Of a stretch of 64,000 nt of DNA, positions 42,288-50,927 are shown one piece after another; position 1 is the stretch's first letter, and the number at the start of each line of letters is the position of its first letter. The position numbers and the translations under genes were made by a program. Location of the stretch: positions 3,172,501 to 3,236,500 of the forward strand of contig JAMLJC010000001.1 of assembly GCA_023953845.1 (NCBI GenBank), read 5' to 3'. Below the pieces are notes generated by a model. That model was not told the DNA's origin, did not search any database, and saw only the letters and a program-made list of their open reading frames with translations. The DNA comes from Rhizobiaceae bacterium (lineage in GTDB: Bacteria; Pseudomonadota; Alphaproteobacteria; Rhizobiales; Rhizobiaceae).

Positions 42288-43214
42288 ATGACAGACTACA
42301 CCGCCGAGACCCTCGACCTTTCCCGGCTCGATCTCGGGCCGCTGTTCGCCGTCGACTACGAGGCCTGGCTGCAGGCCCGCATGGCGAAGTATGTCGAGAT
42401 ATGGAACGGCAAGCGCGCGATCGACCCGACCCTGCCGGAGATCGACATGTCGCGCATCGAGGCGTCGACGCGGCAGATCATCCAGGAGGAATCGTCCGAC
42501 GCGGACACCAAGATCATCGCCATGATCAACGATGCGGCGAAGGCCCTGCGCCTTGCCCAGGCGAACGGCGACGATCTCGAACACCTCACGGCGACCTATC
42601 ACGGGACCCAGCGCGCGACCCTGATCGCCGCGAGCGGCAATGTCGCGGCCGTCATGGAGAGCGACGACGATCTGCGCAGCCGCGCCCAGCTCGCGCCCGA
42701 GGCGCTGGCCGACCTTGGCCTGACCGCTGGCGGCTACATCTATTTCGTGCGGACGGCCTTCGCGGCTGAGATCAAGGGCGTCCGGCCCATCCGTCGCGGC
42801 GGCGGCGCGGTGGAACTTCGCCTGCTCGGCCGAGCCGGCAACGGGCATGTCGACAGTCCGCTGCTGGCGGAAGTCATCCGGGCTTTCCAGCCCGAGGGCA
42901 TGACGCAGTCGACGGACATCCTCACCGTGTTTTCGGCCGAGATCGACGAGCTGGTGCCGGAAATCCGGCTGCGCATCCCGCGCGGGCCGGATCCGGAGGA
43001 GGTCAAGGCGGCTGTCCGCAAGTCGCTGCTCGCCTATCGTGATGACGTCCACAGGATCGGCGCCAGCGTCTATCTCGAAGCGCTCGCCGCCGCCGCGAAG
43101 GTCGGGCCGGTCATCCGGCCGATCGTGCTGTTTCCGACCGCCCATGTGATCGGTGCTCCGGAGCGCGCTCCTTACCTCTCGGACTTCGTGCTGACGACGG
43201 AGGTGGCGTCGTGA
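42288..43214 (+). CDS. J: Baseplate wedge protein J (gp47 family)
   Basis: 308 residues. Pattern of baseplate J: FAVDYEAWLQARMAKYVEIW, ASGNVAAVMESDDDLRSRAQLAPEAL and the tail SVYLEALAAAAKVGPV. Builds the baseplate periphery with gpI. Ends in a 4-bp overlap with I. Confidence 0.9.
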   Translation: MTDYTAETLDLSRLDLGPLFAVDYEAWLQARMAKYVEIWNGKRAIDPTLPEIDMSRIEASTRQIIQEESSDADTKIIAMINDAAKALRLAQANGDDLEHLTATYHGTQRATLIAASGNVAAVMESDDDLRSRAQLAPEALADLGLTAGGYIYFVRTAFAAEIKGVRPIRRGGGAVELRLLGRAGNGHVDSPLLAEVIRAFQPEGMTQSTDILTVFSAEIDELVPEIRLRIPRGPDPEEVKAAVRKSLLAYRDDVHRIGASVYLEALAAAAKVGPVIRPIVLFPTAHVIGAPERAPYLSDFVLTTEVAS

Positions 43215-44437
43215 CCGTCTTCATCCCGCAGCTGCCGCGCCCCGGCGCGTTCGAAGAGACGCATTCGATCGTCAACGCCTGGTTCAAAGCCCAACTGGCG
43301 CTCTATGCCGAGGCGTTGCGCACGCTGTGGTCGCCCTGGGAATGCCCGGCGGACATGCTCGACGAACTTGCATGGGCGTGGTCGGTGGACTTCTGGCGTG
43401 AGTGGTGGCCGGAGTTCCGCAAGCGGCAAGTCATCGCAGAAAGCCGGGCCTTCCACCGCCTGAAGTCGACGATCGCCGCCGACCGCATGGCGTGCCGCTA
43501 TGCCGATGCCGAGCTGATCTCCTACCATCTGCCGCGCGACGGCTTCGCGGTCGCCGAGGATGTGTCGCCGGAAGCCTACCAGGCGTGGATTGGTGGCCTG
43601 CCGGAGATCCGCATCTGGCCGCTGCCGCCCCGGCCGGCGGTGTGGGAACCGCTCGGCGGCGCGCTGGGCGAGGACCCGGCCTATGTCGCCGAAGAGCCTC
43701 TTGTGGAAGCCCGCTACGCCGAGCTTGTGCGCGGCGATCGCGCCATCCCGCTTGTCGTCTCCGGAGAGACGTATGGCCCTGATGGCGAGGCGCTGGACGA
43801 GATCGAGCGCGTCTCCGTTCCCATGGAGCCGCTGGAAACGGCCGGCGTCGACACCTTCGCCTTCGGCGATGTGCCGCTCGGCGCCAATCCGGTTTCCCGC
43901 CGCGTCTTCTCCTTCCGCTGGCGACCGGCCTCGCGCGATCCGTTCGACCTCGTTCCCGGCGTGCCTTCGCTGGTTCCTGTCGAGGCGCGGCCGCGCAGGG
44001 TGCCGATCCTGCGGCCGTATGAGGATCATCTGCTCGTCGTCGGCGACGCGCCCATGGAGAGCGCCCTCGACTTCGAGCCTGGCCGCGAGGACTACTATCT
44101 CGCGCTGAAGGTCGCCGATGGAACCGGACCATCCGGCCCGGAGCCGGGGCCGGGAGCCGTGGGCGTCGACCGGCTTGCCCGCGCTCCCTACACCAAAGAA
44201 CTTTCCATCCTCATCTCGCGGCCGCCGAGCGAGGCCTTTCCCTTCACCGGCTGGGAACTCGCCGCCGATCCGCAGCCGATCGTGGACGATCTGCTCGAGG
44301 CCGTCGCCTCGGCGCAGGGCTTCCGCGACGAAGTCACCGTCGATCTCAACGTCCTGCGGCCGCTCAAGGTCGCCGATCTCGCCACCGTCACAGCCACCAC
44401 GAAGATAGGCGAATACCGCCTCATGACCAGGAGATAG
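43211..44437 (+). CDS. Phage tail protein I (baseplate)
   Basis: 408 residues, about twice P2 gpI (176). The first 200 residues carry the conserved gpI pattern (LWSPWECPADMLDELAWAWSVDFWREWWPEFRKRQVIAESRAFHRLK in parts, and WIGGLPE). The extra C-terminal half is beta-rich and Pro/Ala/Asp-rich, perhaps a fibre-attachment extension. Overlaps J and is 2 bp from the fibre gene. Confidence 0.85.
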   Translation: MTVFIPQLPRPGAFEETHSIVNAWFKAQLALYAEALRTLWSPWECPADMLDELAWAWSVDFWREWWPEFRKRQVIAESRAFHRLKSTIAADRMACRYADAELISYHLPRDGFAVAEDVSPEAYQAWIGGLPEIRIWPLPPRPAVWEPLGGALGEDPAYVAEEPLVEARYAELVRGDRAIPLVVSGETYGPDGEALDEIERVSVPMEPLETAGVDTFAFGDVPLGANPVSRRVFSFRWRPASRDPFDLVPGVPSLVPVEARPRRVPILRPYEDHLLVVGDAPMESALDFEPGREDYYLALKVADGTGPSGPEPGPGAVGVDRLARAPYTKELSILISRPPSEAFPFTGWELAADPQPIVDDLLEAVASAQGFRDEVTVDLNVLRPLKVADLATVTATTKIGEYRLMTRR

Positions 44438-44439
44438 GC

Positions 44440-46785
44440 ATGCACAGCCGTGTCGTACTTGAAGCCCAGCAGCATTTCCGCCCGATCGACATCACCAATC
44501 TCGGCGTCTTCCCGCAGGCCGGCGACGAGGCGCTGACGGAGGACTGGCTGGGCACGCTGCGCTATCGCGGCCTCGCCGTGGTGAAGGACGGCGCGAACAA
44601 CGTCGTCGTCAGCCCCGGCCGCGCCTATATCGGGTTTCGCCAGTTCGCGCTGGAGGCGGTGGAGACAAAGTCGCTGGCGGAGGAAAAGCCGCTGATCTCC
44701 GGTCAGAAGCGCGTCGTCATCCTCGCCGCGCAGGGCCAGCCCGACGTACCGGCACCCGGCGTCACGCGTTTCGCGACCGTATCGGTGCCAAACGGCGAAG
44801 GCGGCTCGGTCAAGCAGACCACGACGCAGACGACGGCGCCCTATGTGAGCAACAAGATAGCCGTCGCGAAGATCGCCGGAGCGCCGTCGACGCAGGAGCA
44901 GGACCCGTCAGTGCCGGCGGACAACGTGCCGTTCGCCCGCATCGTGCTCGACATAGACGGTATCGTCACCGTCCAGCAGCTCACCGCGCATCGCATCAAC
45001 ACGCAGACCGAACTCGACGCGCTGGTGGCGCAGCTGCGGTCGCAGCTGGAGAACATCGGCGGCGAGGTTGCGGCGCTGCGCACCGATCTCGTCTCGCTGC
45101 AGAAGAACCAGCGCGGCAACGCCAGCCAGGCGACCATGGACGCGCTCATCTACGACGTCGCCACGCTGAAGGACGTCAACGCCATCGGCGACGCCGGCGC
45201 GCCCTATGCGCTCGACCGGTTCGAGAATGCCGACGAGGTGAACACCGCGCATCCGGATTTCGCCGGCCGCGTCGACGAGGGCTTCCAGCTGCCCTATGCC
45301 GCCGAAGACAAGGTCGCGGTTGCGCTCTTCAACGCCAACGACACGCGCCTGATGCATCAGAACGCCGGCCTGCTGTTCCCGGCCTATGACGCCGTGATCG
45401 GCCACGTTCTCCATTCCACGGGTCAGACGGCGCCGCTCGGCGGCAGCGTCACCCAGGAGATGGAGCTGACCAAGATGACGATGACGCGCGTTCGCGTGCG
45501 GCGCGGCACCTACTGGCACTATCTGCATCCGCTGCTCTACAACCGGCTGCGTTCGGATGCCGACATCGTCTACCGCGTGTTCCGCAAGGTCGGCGAGGCG
45601 CTCGCCTTCCCCTATGGCTACTACGTCGACCGCTATAGGTGGTGGAACCGCTTCTTCCGGCGGCGGGTCATCATCGACCGGGTGACCGAGAGCTACGACG
45701 TCTGGCAGAAGACGCCGGTCACCATCCAGGGCGTGATCAAGTCGCAGACGTGGCAGCAGGGCCAGCAGCGCTTCGTTCCCGCGATCCGGCTGCCGCTGTC
45801 GTCGTGGGATGCCGGAGCGTCGATCACGGTCGCGGCCTGCAAGACCAAGGCGAACGGCGAGCCCGATCCGACGCAGGTGCTGCAGACGGTGACCGTCACG
45901 GCGGCCGCCTTCAAGAAGTATACGCCCGGCGACGTCGAGACGATGACGCGCTTCGCCTTCCCGGTGCCGTTCTTCGCCGATCGCGGCCCGATCGCCTACC
46001 TGACGTCGGTCATGGGCAATGTCACCGTCCACATGGCGACGGGCGACCGCTTCCTGGGCGGCAACTTCTTCGAGAGCACGGACGGCGTCTTCTTCACCGG
46101 CTCGATCACGCAGGACATGGCGCATGCGGTCGAATACTGCCGCTTCCGCCAGACGGTCATGGACGTCCGGCTGAACAACCTCTCGCTCTCCGGCGGCATC
46201 CAGGGCGCGGACTTCATCCTGCCCGGCATCTTCCCGGACACGACGGCCACCGAACTGCAGGCGTTCAGCGGCGGTTCCTGGAAGACCATGGGGCAGTTGC
46301 CGGCCGACGAGAACATGGTGGAGACCGACGACGACGAGATCTTCGGCAACGGCACCACCGCCACCTATGACAGCCGGGCAATGCTGCACGGCACCGAATG
46401 GGTGATGCCGGTGCTCGATCTCGGCAATTCCGAGCGCACGGTGTTCCGCGTCGCCACGTCGAACCACTATGTTTCCGAGGTCCACCAGGTGCCGGCCGGT
46501 CCGACATGGGCGAAGGTCGTCGCCTCGGCGAAGGTCGCGGGCTACAACGCCGACCGCCACACCTTCACGCCCTACGTCAAGCATGGCGCGGCGCTGGGCT
46601 CGACGAAGAACGCGGACGGCGCGCCGACGGTCGAACCGATCCCCGGCACCAACTCGGCGCGGCTCACCTGGGAGTTCACCGCCGATCCGGATGGCAACCA
46701 GTACGAGGTGCATATTCCGGGCGTGACCGACAACATCGCGTTTCCCTTCTCGCACAGCGAAGTGTTCGCGAAGGTGGTTCAGTAG
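44440..46785 (+). CDS. DUF4815-like tail fibre protein
   Basis: 781 residues. N-terminal attachment domain (about 1-190, EAQQHFRPIDITNLGVFPQAGDEALTEDW in parts) resembles DUF4815 phage proteins. Residues 195-240 form a trimeric-type coiled coil (TELDALVAQLRSQLENIGGEVAALRTDLV). The rest is beta-rich with several aromatic patches. Probably the main fibre shaft linking the baseplate to the receptor-binding proteins encoded next. Confidence 0.75.
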   Translation: MHSRVVLEAQQHFRPIDITNLGVFPQAGDEALTEDWLGTLRYRGLAVVKDGANNVVVSPGRAYIGFRQFALEAVETKSLAEEKPLISGQKRVVILAAQGQPDVPAPGVTRFATVSVPNGEGGSVKQTTTQTTAPYVSNKIAVAKIAGAPSTQEQDPSVPADNVPFARIVLDIDGIVTVQQLTAHRINTQTELDALVAQLRSQLENIGGEVAALRTDLVSLQKNQRGNASQATMDALIYDVATLKDVNAIGDAGAPYALDRFENADEVNTAHPDFAGRVDEGFQLPYAAEDKVAVALFNANDTRLMHQNAGLLFPAYDAVIGHVLHSTGQTAPLGGSVTQEMELTKMTMTRVRVRRGTYWHYLHPLLYNRLRSDADIVYRVFRKVGEALAFPYGYYVDRYRWWNRFFRRRVIIDRVTESYDVWQKTPVTIQGVIKSQTWQQGQQRFVPAIRLPLSSWDAGASITVAACKTKANGEPDPTQVLQTVTVTAAAFKKYTPGDVETMTRFAFPVPFFADRGPIAYLTSVMGNVTVHMATGDRFLGGNFFESTDGVFFTGSITQDMAHAVEYCRFRQTVMDVRLNNLSLSGGIQGADFILPGIFPDTTATELQAFSGGSWKTMGQLPADENMVETDDDEIFGNGTTATYDSRAMLHGTEWVMPVLDLGNSERTVFRVATSNHYVSEVHQVPAGPTWAKVVASAKVAGYNADRHTFTPYVKHGAALGSTKNADGAPTVEPIPGTNSARLTWEFTADPDGNQYEVHIPGVTDNIAFPFSHSEVFAKVVQ

Positions 46786-46787
46786 CG

Positions 46788-48758
46788 ATGCCGCTCGATC
46801 CCGTCGATGCGCTGAACAACAGCGACGGCAACCTGCAGGAGGTGCTCGGCAGGCTGCTCGGCGATCTCCACCAGCGCATGGGCGCCGCAGAGACGAAGGT
46901 CGGCGCGCTCAGCGCCAACCAGTCGACCGTCGTCGACGGTCTGGTGGCGGCGATCACGCAGAACTTCTCCGAGCTGTTCACCTCGGCCGACCAGCTGGTG
47001 ACGGCGATCCGCAACGCCGAGTTCCTCTCGGCGGCGACGGAAACGCCGATCTCCTTCACGGTCGGGCTGGAGGCGACGCTGCTGCTCGAAGCCGGCGCGA
47101 ACTTCCCGTTCAAGCCGACCTCCGTCGTTGCCCTGACACTGCCGGAAAACACGGAAGACTACGCCTTCGCCAGGGTGCTGGGCTGGGTGCCGTCGACGCG
47201 CGAGCTGTCGATCGAGATCTTCGCCACGGCCGGCGCGGCCGGCCCGCACACCGGCGTCACGGTCGAGATCGCCGCGATCGACACGCTCGCCATCCAGACG
47301 ATGCGCGACGACGTCGCGGGCAAGCACGCCGCGATCGTGCCGATGCACGCGGCTGTTGCCGCTGCAACGCCGCTTGTCCTGCAGGCCGCTGACGAAGCCG
47401 GGCAGGCGAGAGACGATGCGCTTGCAGCCGCTGCCGCTGCTGCTCTGTTCGATCCGTCGAGCTACTGGACGAAGGCGCAATCCTACTCGGCCGCGCAGGT
47501 CGACGCGTTGCGCAGCTTTGATCGCGACCCGCTCGACCGCATCGCCATCCAGCCGGTCAGCTATCTCGACTTTTCGGGCGACTACGCCATCGCCAGCGGA
47601 TGGTTCACGCGTGGCGGCGCGGCGCTGGCTCGCAAGGTCAACGGCCTGCTGGCCTCGGTCGCCGCCAACACGCTGCGCATCGACCACGCCCAGGGCAAGG
47701 TCAAGGGCGCGCTGCTGGAGCCGGCCGCGACCAATCTGGCGCTGCACAGCCAGGACCTTTCCAACGCCGCGTGGACGAAGGTGCGGTGCTCGATCTCGGC
47801 CAACACCGGGCTTGCCTCGGACGGCACCACGACGCTCGACAAGATCGTAGAGGATGGCACGGCCGGCAACACCCATGTCGCCGAGCAGGGCGTCAATTTC
47901 GGCGGCGCGGGTTTCAAGACCATCAGCGTCGAGGCGCGGGCCGGCGAGCGGACATGGTGCTACCTGTCCGCCTACGACAGCACGGCGGCCGGCGTCTGCG
48001 GCGTCTACTTCGATCTCGCCAACGCGGTGAAGGGGACCGTCGTCTCCGGCAGCGGCGACATCGAGCTTCTCGACAACGGCAACTGCCTCATCAGCGTGAC
48101 CGGCAACTTCGCCGCCGGCACGGGTGGCGTCGACATCTTCCTTGCGTCCGGCGACGGCGCTGCCGTCTACACCGGCAACGGTGCCTCGGGCGCTTTCTTC
48201 GGGGAGGTGCAGGTTGAGGCCGGGCCGGCGGCAACCTCCCGCATTCGCACGACGACGGCGACCGCGACCCGCAGCGCCGACGTGCTCACCATCGCAGGAA
48301 CGGATTTTTCCGAGGACTGGAACGCTCTGGAATGCAGCGTCGTCATCGACTTCGAAGTGCGGGCCGCGCTCGGCGCTGCCGTCGCCTACATCTGGTCGAT
48401 CACGGACGGCACCGGCGCCAACATTCTCGGCCTGCGCATCAACGGCGCGACCGGCAATCTTGAGCTGATCGTGCTGCTTTCCGGTGGCGCGGAAGCCTAT
48501 CTGCCGGTCTCGGCCGTGACGCCGGGCCAGCGCCATCGCGTGGCGGCGTCGTTCAAAAAGGACGCCTTCCACGTCTCCCTCGATGGCGGCGCGGTCCATT
48601 CCGACACCGCCGGCACGATGCCGGGCGGTCTCAGTCAGGAATGCTTCGGCCATCTGAACGGTGGCTCGCATCTTTATGGCGGCGGCTACATCCGCCGCCG
48701 CGCCCGCTACGGCAAGGCCATCGCCCCGGCCGATCTTCCGAAGGTATCCGCGCTATGA
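46788..48758 (+). CDS. Tail fibre/receptor-binding protein with lectin-like domain
   Basis: 656 residues. Residues 1-60 and 160-210 are helical/coiled-coil, followed from about 260 by beta-rich domains: a carbohydrate-binding-like module (NLALHSQDLSNAAWTKVRCS, EARAGERTWCYLSAYDST) and a C-terminal concanavalin-like jelly roll (VVIDFEVRAALGAAVAYIWSI, HRVAASFKKDAFHVSLDGGAV). Likely binds surface sugars of the host. Confidence 0.75.
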   Translation: MPLDPVDALNNSDGNLQEVLGRLLGDLHQRMGAAETKVGALSANQSTVVDGLVAAITQNFSELFTSADQLVTAIRNAEFLSAATETPISFTVGLEATLLLEAGANFPFKPTSVVALTLPENTEDYAFARVLGWVPSTRELSIEIFATAGAAGPHTGVTVEIAAIDTLAIQTMRDDVAGKHAAIVPMHAAVAAATPLVLQAADEAGQARDDALAAAAAAALFDPSSYWTKAQSYSAAQVDALRSFDRDPLDRIAIQPVSYLDFSGDYAIASGWFTRGGAALARKVNGLLASVAANTLRIDHAQGKVKGALLEPAATNLALHSQDLSNAAWTKVRCSISANTGLASDGTTTLDKIVEDGTAGNTHVAEQGVNFGGAGFKTISVEARAGERTWCYLSAYDSTAAGVCGVYFDLANAVKGTVVSGSGDIELLDNGNCLISVTGNFAAGTGGVDIFLASGDGAAVYTGNGASGAFFGEVQVEAGPAATSRIRTTTATATRSADVLTIAGTDFSEDWNALECSVVIDFEVRAALGAAVAYIWSITDGTGANILGLRINGATGNLELIVLLSGGAEAYLPVSAVTPGQRHRVAASFKKDAFHVSLDGGAVHSDTAGTMPGGLSQECFGHLNGGSHLYGGGYIRRRARYGKAIAPADLPKVSAL

Positions 48759-49660
48759 ACCTGATCGCGACTGCAAAGCGGGCCGGGCTGTTTTCGCCCG
48801 GCTTGTGGCAGAGGCTCTTCGACACCTATCGCAAGACGGAGACGTTCTCGCAGGCCGAAATCACCGCCATCGTGGCGGCGTTGCCGATCCTGCAAGTCAA
48901 CGAGTTTCTGGCGTCGGGGACATGGAACAAGCACGCCGATGCGACCATCGTGCTTGTGGAACTGATGGGTGCCGGCGGGCCGGGAGCGGCCGGCGCTGCC
49001 GGCAACAACTCCTCGCACCGGCCTGGCGGCGGTGGCGGCGCGGGGGGCGAGCGCACGTTTCAATTCTTTCTCGCGGCTGACCTGCCAGGCAGCGTTTCGA
49101 TTACGATACCGGCAGCGCCAGCCGGCGGCGTGTTTGGCGTCAGCGCCGGCGTAGGCACCACTGCCGGCGACGCTACGTTCGGCACGCTGCTGCGGGCTTG
49201 TAGTGGTATGCGCGGCAGCAACGGCGCCTCCGTCAACAACAACACCATAAAGTACGATCCGGCGTCTCAGGAGGGAGTGGGTCCGCAAGGCCCCAACGGC
49301 GACGCTTCGGCGCTCGCCATCTATTTTGGCAAGTTCGGACAGCGCGGCGGCCCGAGTGGCGGTGCCGGTGCCGGCGTCAGCACGGCAAGCGCTACAGGCG
49401 CTGGCGCTCCAGGCGGGTCCAACAGCAATTTCGCCGATGGTTCCGGGGCGGCAGGCGGCGCCAGCGGCGGAGGCAACGGCGCAGACGCGGCCGGCCCGCT
49501 GATCGGTGGCGGCGGCGGCGGCGGCTCGACAGGCGCGCTCGGCGGCAAGGGCGGCAACGGCGGTCGGGGTGCTGGCGGCGGCGGTGGCGGTGCGTCCCGA
49601 ACCACCGGCGGCAACGGCGGCGATGGCGGGCCGGGATGGGGACGGGTGATCCAATGGTAA
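48755..49660 (+). CDS. Glycine-rich tail adhesin
   Basis: 301 residues overlapping the fibre gene by 4 bp. After an 80-residue attachment part, almost the whole protein is glycine with Ala, Ser and Asn in short GGxGG blocks (for instance near residues 245-295), ending GPGWGRVIQW. The pattern recalls the polyglycine-II sandwich adhesins (gp38) of T2/S16-type phages that sit on fibre tips and set host range. GC content is very high. Confidence 0.7.
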   Translation: MNLIATAKRAGLFSPGLWQRLFDTYRKTETFSQAEITAIVAALPILQVNEFLASGTWNKHADATIVLVELMGAGGPGAAGAAGNNSSHRPGGGGGAGGERTFQFFLAADLPGSVSITIPAAPAGGVFGVSAGVGTTAGDATFGTLLRACSGMRGSNGASVNNNTIKYDPASQEGVGPQGPNGDASALAIYFGKFGQRGGPSGGAGAGVSTASATGAGAPGGSNSNFADGSGAAGGASGGGNGADAAGPLIGGGGGGGSTGALGGKGGNGGRGAGGGGGGASRTTGGNGGDGGPGWGRVIQW

Positions 49661-50079
49661 ATCGCAAAGCAGTCATCAACGCGGGCGTGGTGGAGAACGT
49701 CATCCTCGCCGACGACGATTTCGAGCTTCCGGGGCGCGTGCTTGTCACCCTGCCGGAAGGCTCGATCGTCGCGCCGGGCTGGACCTATGACGGCGAGGAT
49801 TTCACGCCGGGTGTGCCGGTTGCGTCAGTGGTTCCGGATCGCGTCACCTCACGACAGTTCAAGCTCCAACTCCTCGCTTATCCCGCGATCGGCGAGGGCG
49901 AGACGCTGCTAGACGACGTCGAGGCTTGGATCGCGACGCAGAGCCGGGCCGTGCAGGTGGCCTTCGCCAACAGTGGCACCTTCGTGCGCGGCGAGCCGAT
50001 GATGCAGGCAGGCTTTGCCGCTCTCGGTTTTGATGAAGCGCAGGTCGACGCGTTCTTTGCCGCTGCTAGCGGTTTGTAA
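49654..50079 (+). CDS. Small protein downstream of tail adhesin
   Basis: 141 residues; the ATG overlaps the adhesin stop. N-terminus NRKAVINAGVVENVILADDDFELP is a pattern common to proteins found after tail-fibre genes; the C-terminal half is helical. Might be a fibre-assembly chaperone or a structural tip protein. Last gene of this late operon. Confidence 0.65.
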   Translation: MVNRKAVINAGVVENVILADDDFELPGRVLVTLPEGSIVAPGWTYDGEDFTPGVPVASVVPDRVTSRQFKLQLLAYPAIGEGETLLDDVEAWIATQSRAVQVAFANSGTFVRGEPMMQAGFAALGFDEAQVDAFFAAASGL

Positions 50080-50220
50080 ACCATTTGGCAAAGTGTTGCT
50101 GCGGGCTTTGGACCAAACTCTCGTCGGCTCGCGTTCTAGAGCATCTTTCGACTTTGATTATGCCGGAAAGGGCTGTGGCACATGGGTGCAAATTGTATCT
50201 CGCCGAGTGGTGCTGGAGAT
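50080..50220. other. Gap between adhesin operon and antisense moron
   Basis: 141 bp with lower GC than the flanks. It separates convergent genes, so it should contain transcription ends, but no clear hairpin with a T-run was found. Confidence 0.3.
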
Positions 50221-50769
50221 CTAAACCCACCAACGCACAGAGTCAGCTGGGATAGCGGCATCGGCGATCTCGGTGGCGATGTTGCTTTCAACGGCGGCCT
50301 TGGCGTCCAGCACCAGAGCGCGGCCCGCGAGGTTTTCCGCGATGTTCAGAGGAGTTTTGGCTTTGGGGGTCCGCTCCGCGAAGATGTTCGCGTAGCGCTT
50401 GGCGTCAAAATCCATGCTCTCGACGTACTCGGCTAGGCGGTCGTGGTCGACCGGACCACCGTTGAAGCCCCAGTGCATCGGGTGGATCTTCACCTTTCCG
50501 TGGGGAACAATGACGCGCCTGTCAGCAGCAAGGAAGAGAATGACAGCCATTGATTCTACGTTGCTGATACCGTGCATTGTCAGAGGCACCGGAAGCGACC
50601 GAAGGAAGTTATAGGCCGCAAACCCTTGGTCGTTCGTTCCCCCCTCGCAGGACAGGTAGATGGTCATTTCCGTCGCGCCGTTGTTCAGCGCGGATAAGGC
50701 GCAGTGTTGCAGAGCGCCCAATGTGTCGGACGATATAGGCTTCATAAGGTGTATGGTGTGCAAGGCCAC
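50221..50769 (-). CDS. ClpP-like serine peptidase, antisense moron
   Basis: 182 residues from a GTG at 50769 preceded by GAGAGGG; ATG at residue 9 is an alternative. Fold pattern of the ClpP/crotonase superfamily: TIYLSCEGGTNDQGFAAYNFLRSL, VESMAVILFLAADRRVIV with candidate nucleophile Ser73, and KIHPMHWGF with His96/His99. It lacks the ClpP oxyanion motif GQAAS. It is the only gene on the minus strand inside the late region, with lower GC than its neighbours, so it was probably added as a moron and may be expressed in the lysogen. Confidence 0.78.
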   Translation of the reverse strand: MALHTIHLMKPISSDTLGALQHCALSALNNGATEMTIYLSCEGGTNDQGFAAYNFLRSLPVPLTMHGISNVESMAVILFLAADRRVIVPHGKVKIHPMHWGFNGGPVDHDRLAEYVESMDFDAKRYANIFAERTPKAKTPLNIAENLAGRALVLDAKAAVESNIATEIADAAIPADSVRWWV

Positions 50770-50843
50770 GGCAAAATCCCTCTCGATTGCCAGATTGTGA
50801 TTAAGCGGGCATGATCAAGGGATTCTAGCCGCTCGACAAGAAG

Positions 50844-50890
50844 GGCTGACAGCTGTCAGCCACATGCCATCCTTCCGACCCTGCCAATGT
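50844..50890 (+). promoter_or_regulatory. Late promoter 3 (sheath/tail operon): dyad plus -10
   Basis: Dyad GGCTGACA-GC-TGTCAGCC at 50844-50861, followed by ACA, with CAATGT at 50885-50890, 32.5 bp from the dyad centre. It lies in the 158-bp gap between the antisense ClpP-like gene and the sheath gene, the place where P2 has its PF promoter. Confidence 0.7.
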
Positions 50891-50927
50891 CCGGTGAAAC
50901 CTCGTCACCGTTCCGCAGGGTCTTTTC

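Noticed and set aside
41031..43145. 704-codon minus-strand frame opposite V-W-J
   Set aside because: It crosses several well-supported tail genes and has only shadow-type composition.
46779..48671. 630-codon minus-strand frame opposite the fibre gene
   Set aside because: Shadow frame caused by high GC at third positions; no domain recognised.
49420..49640. Short GC-rich tandem repeats resembling a repeat array
   Set aside because: They encode GGxGG blocks of the adhesin in frame; unit length varies and there are no spacers, so not a CRISPR.
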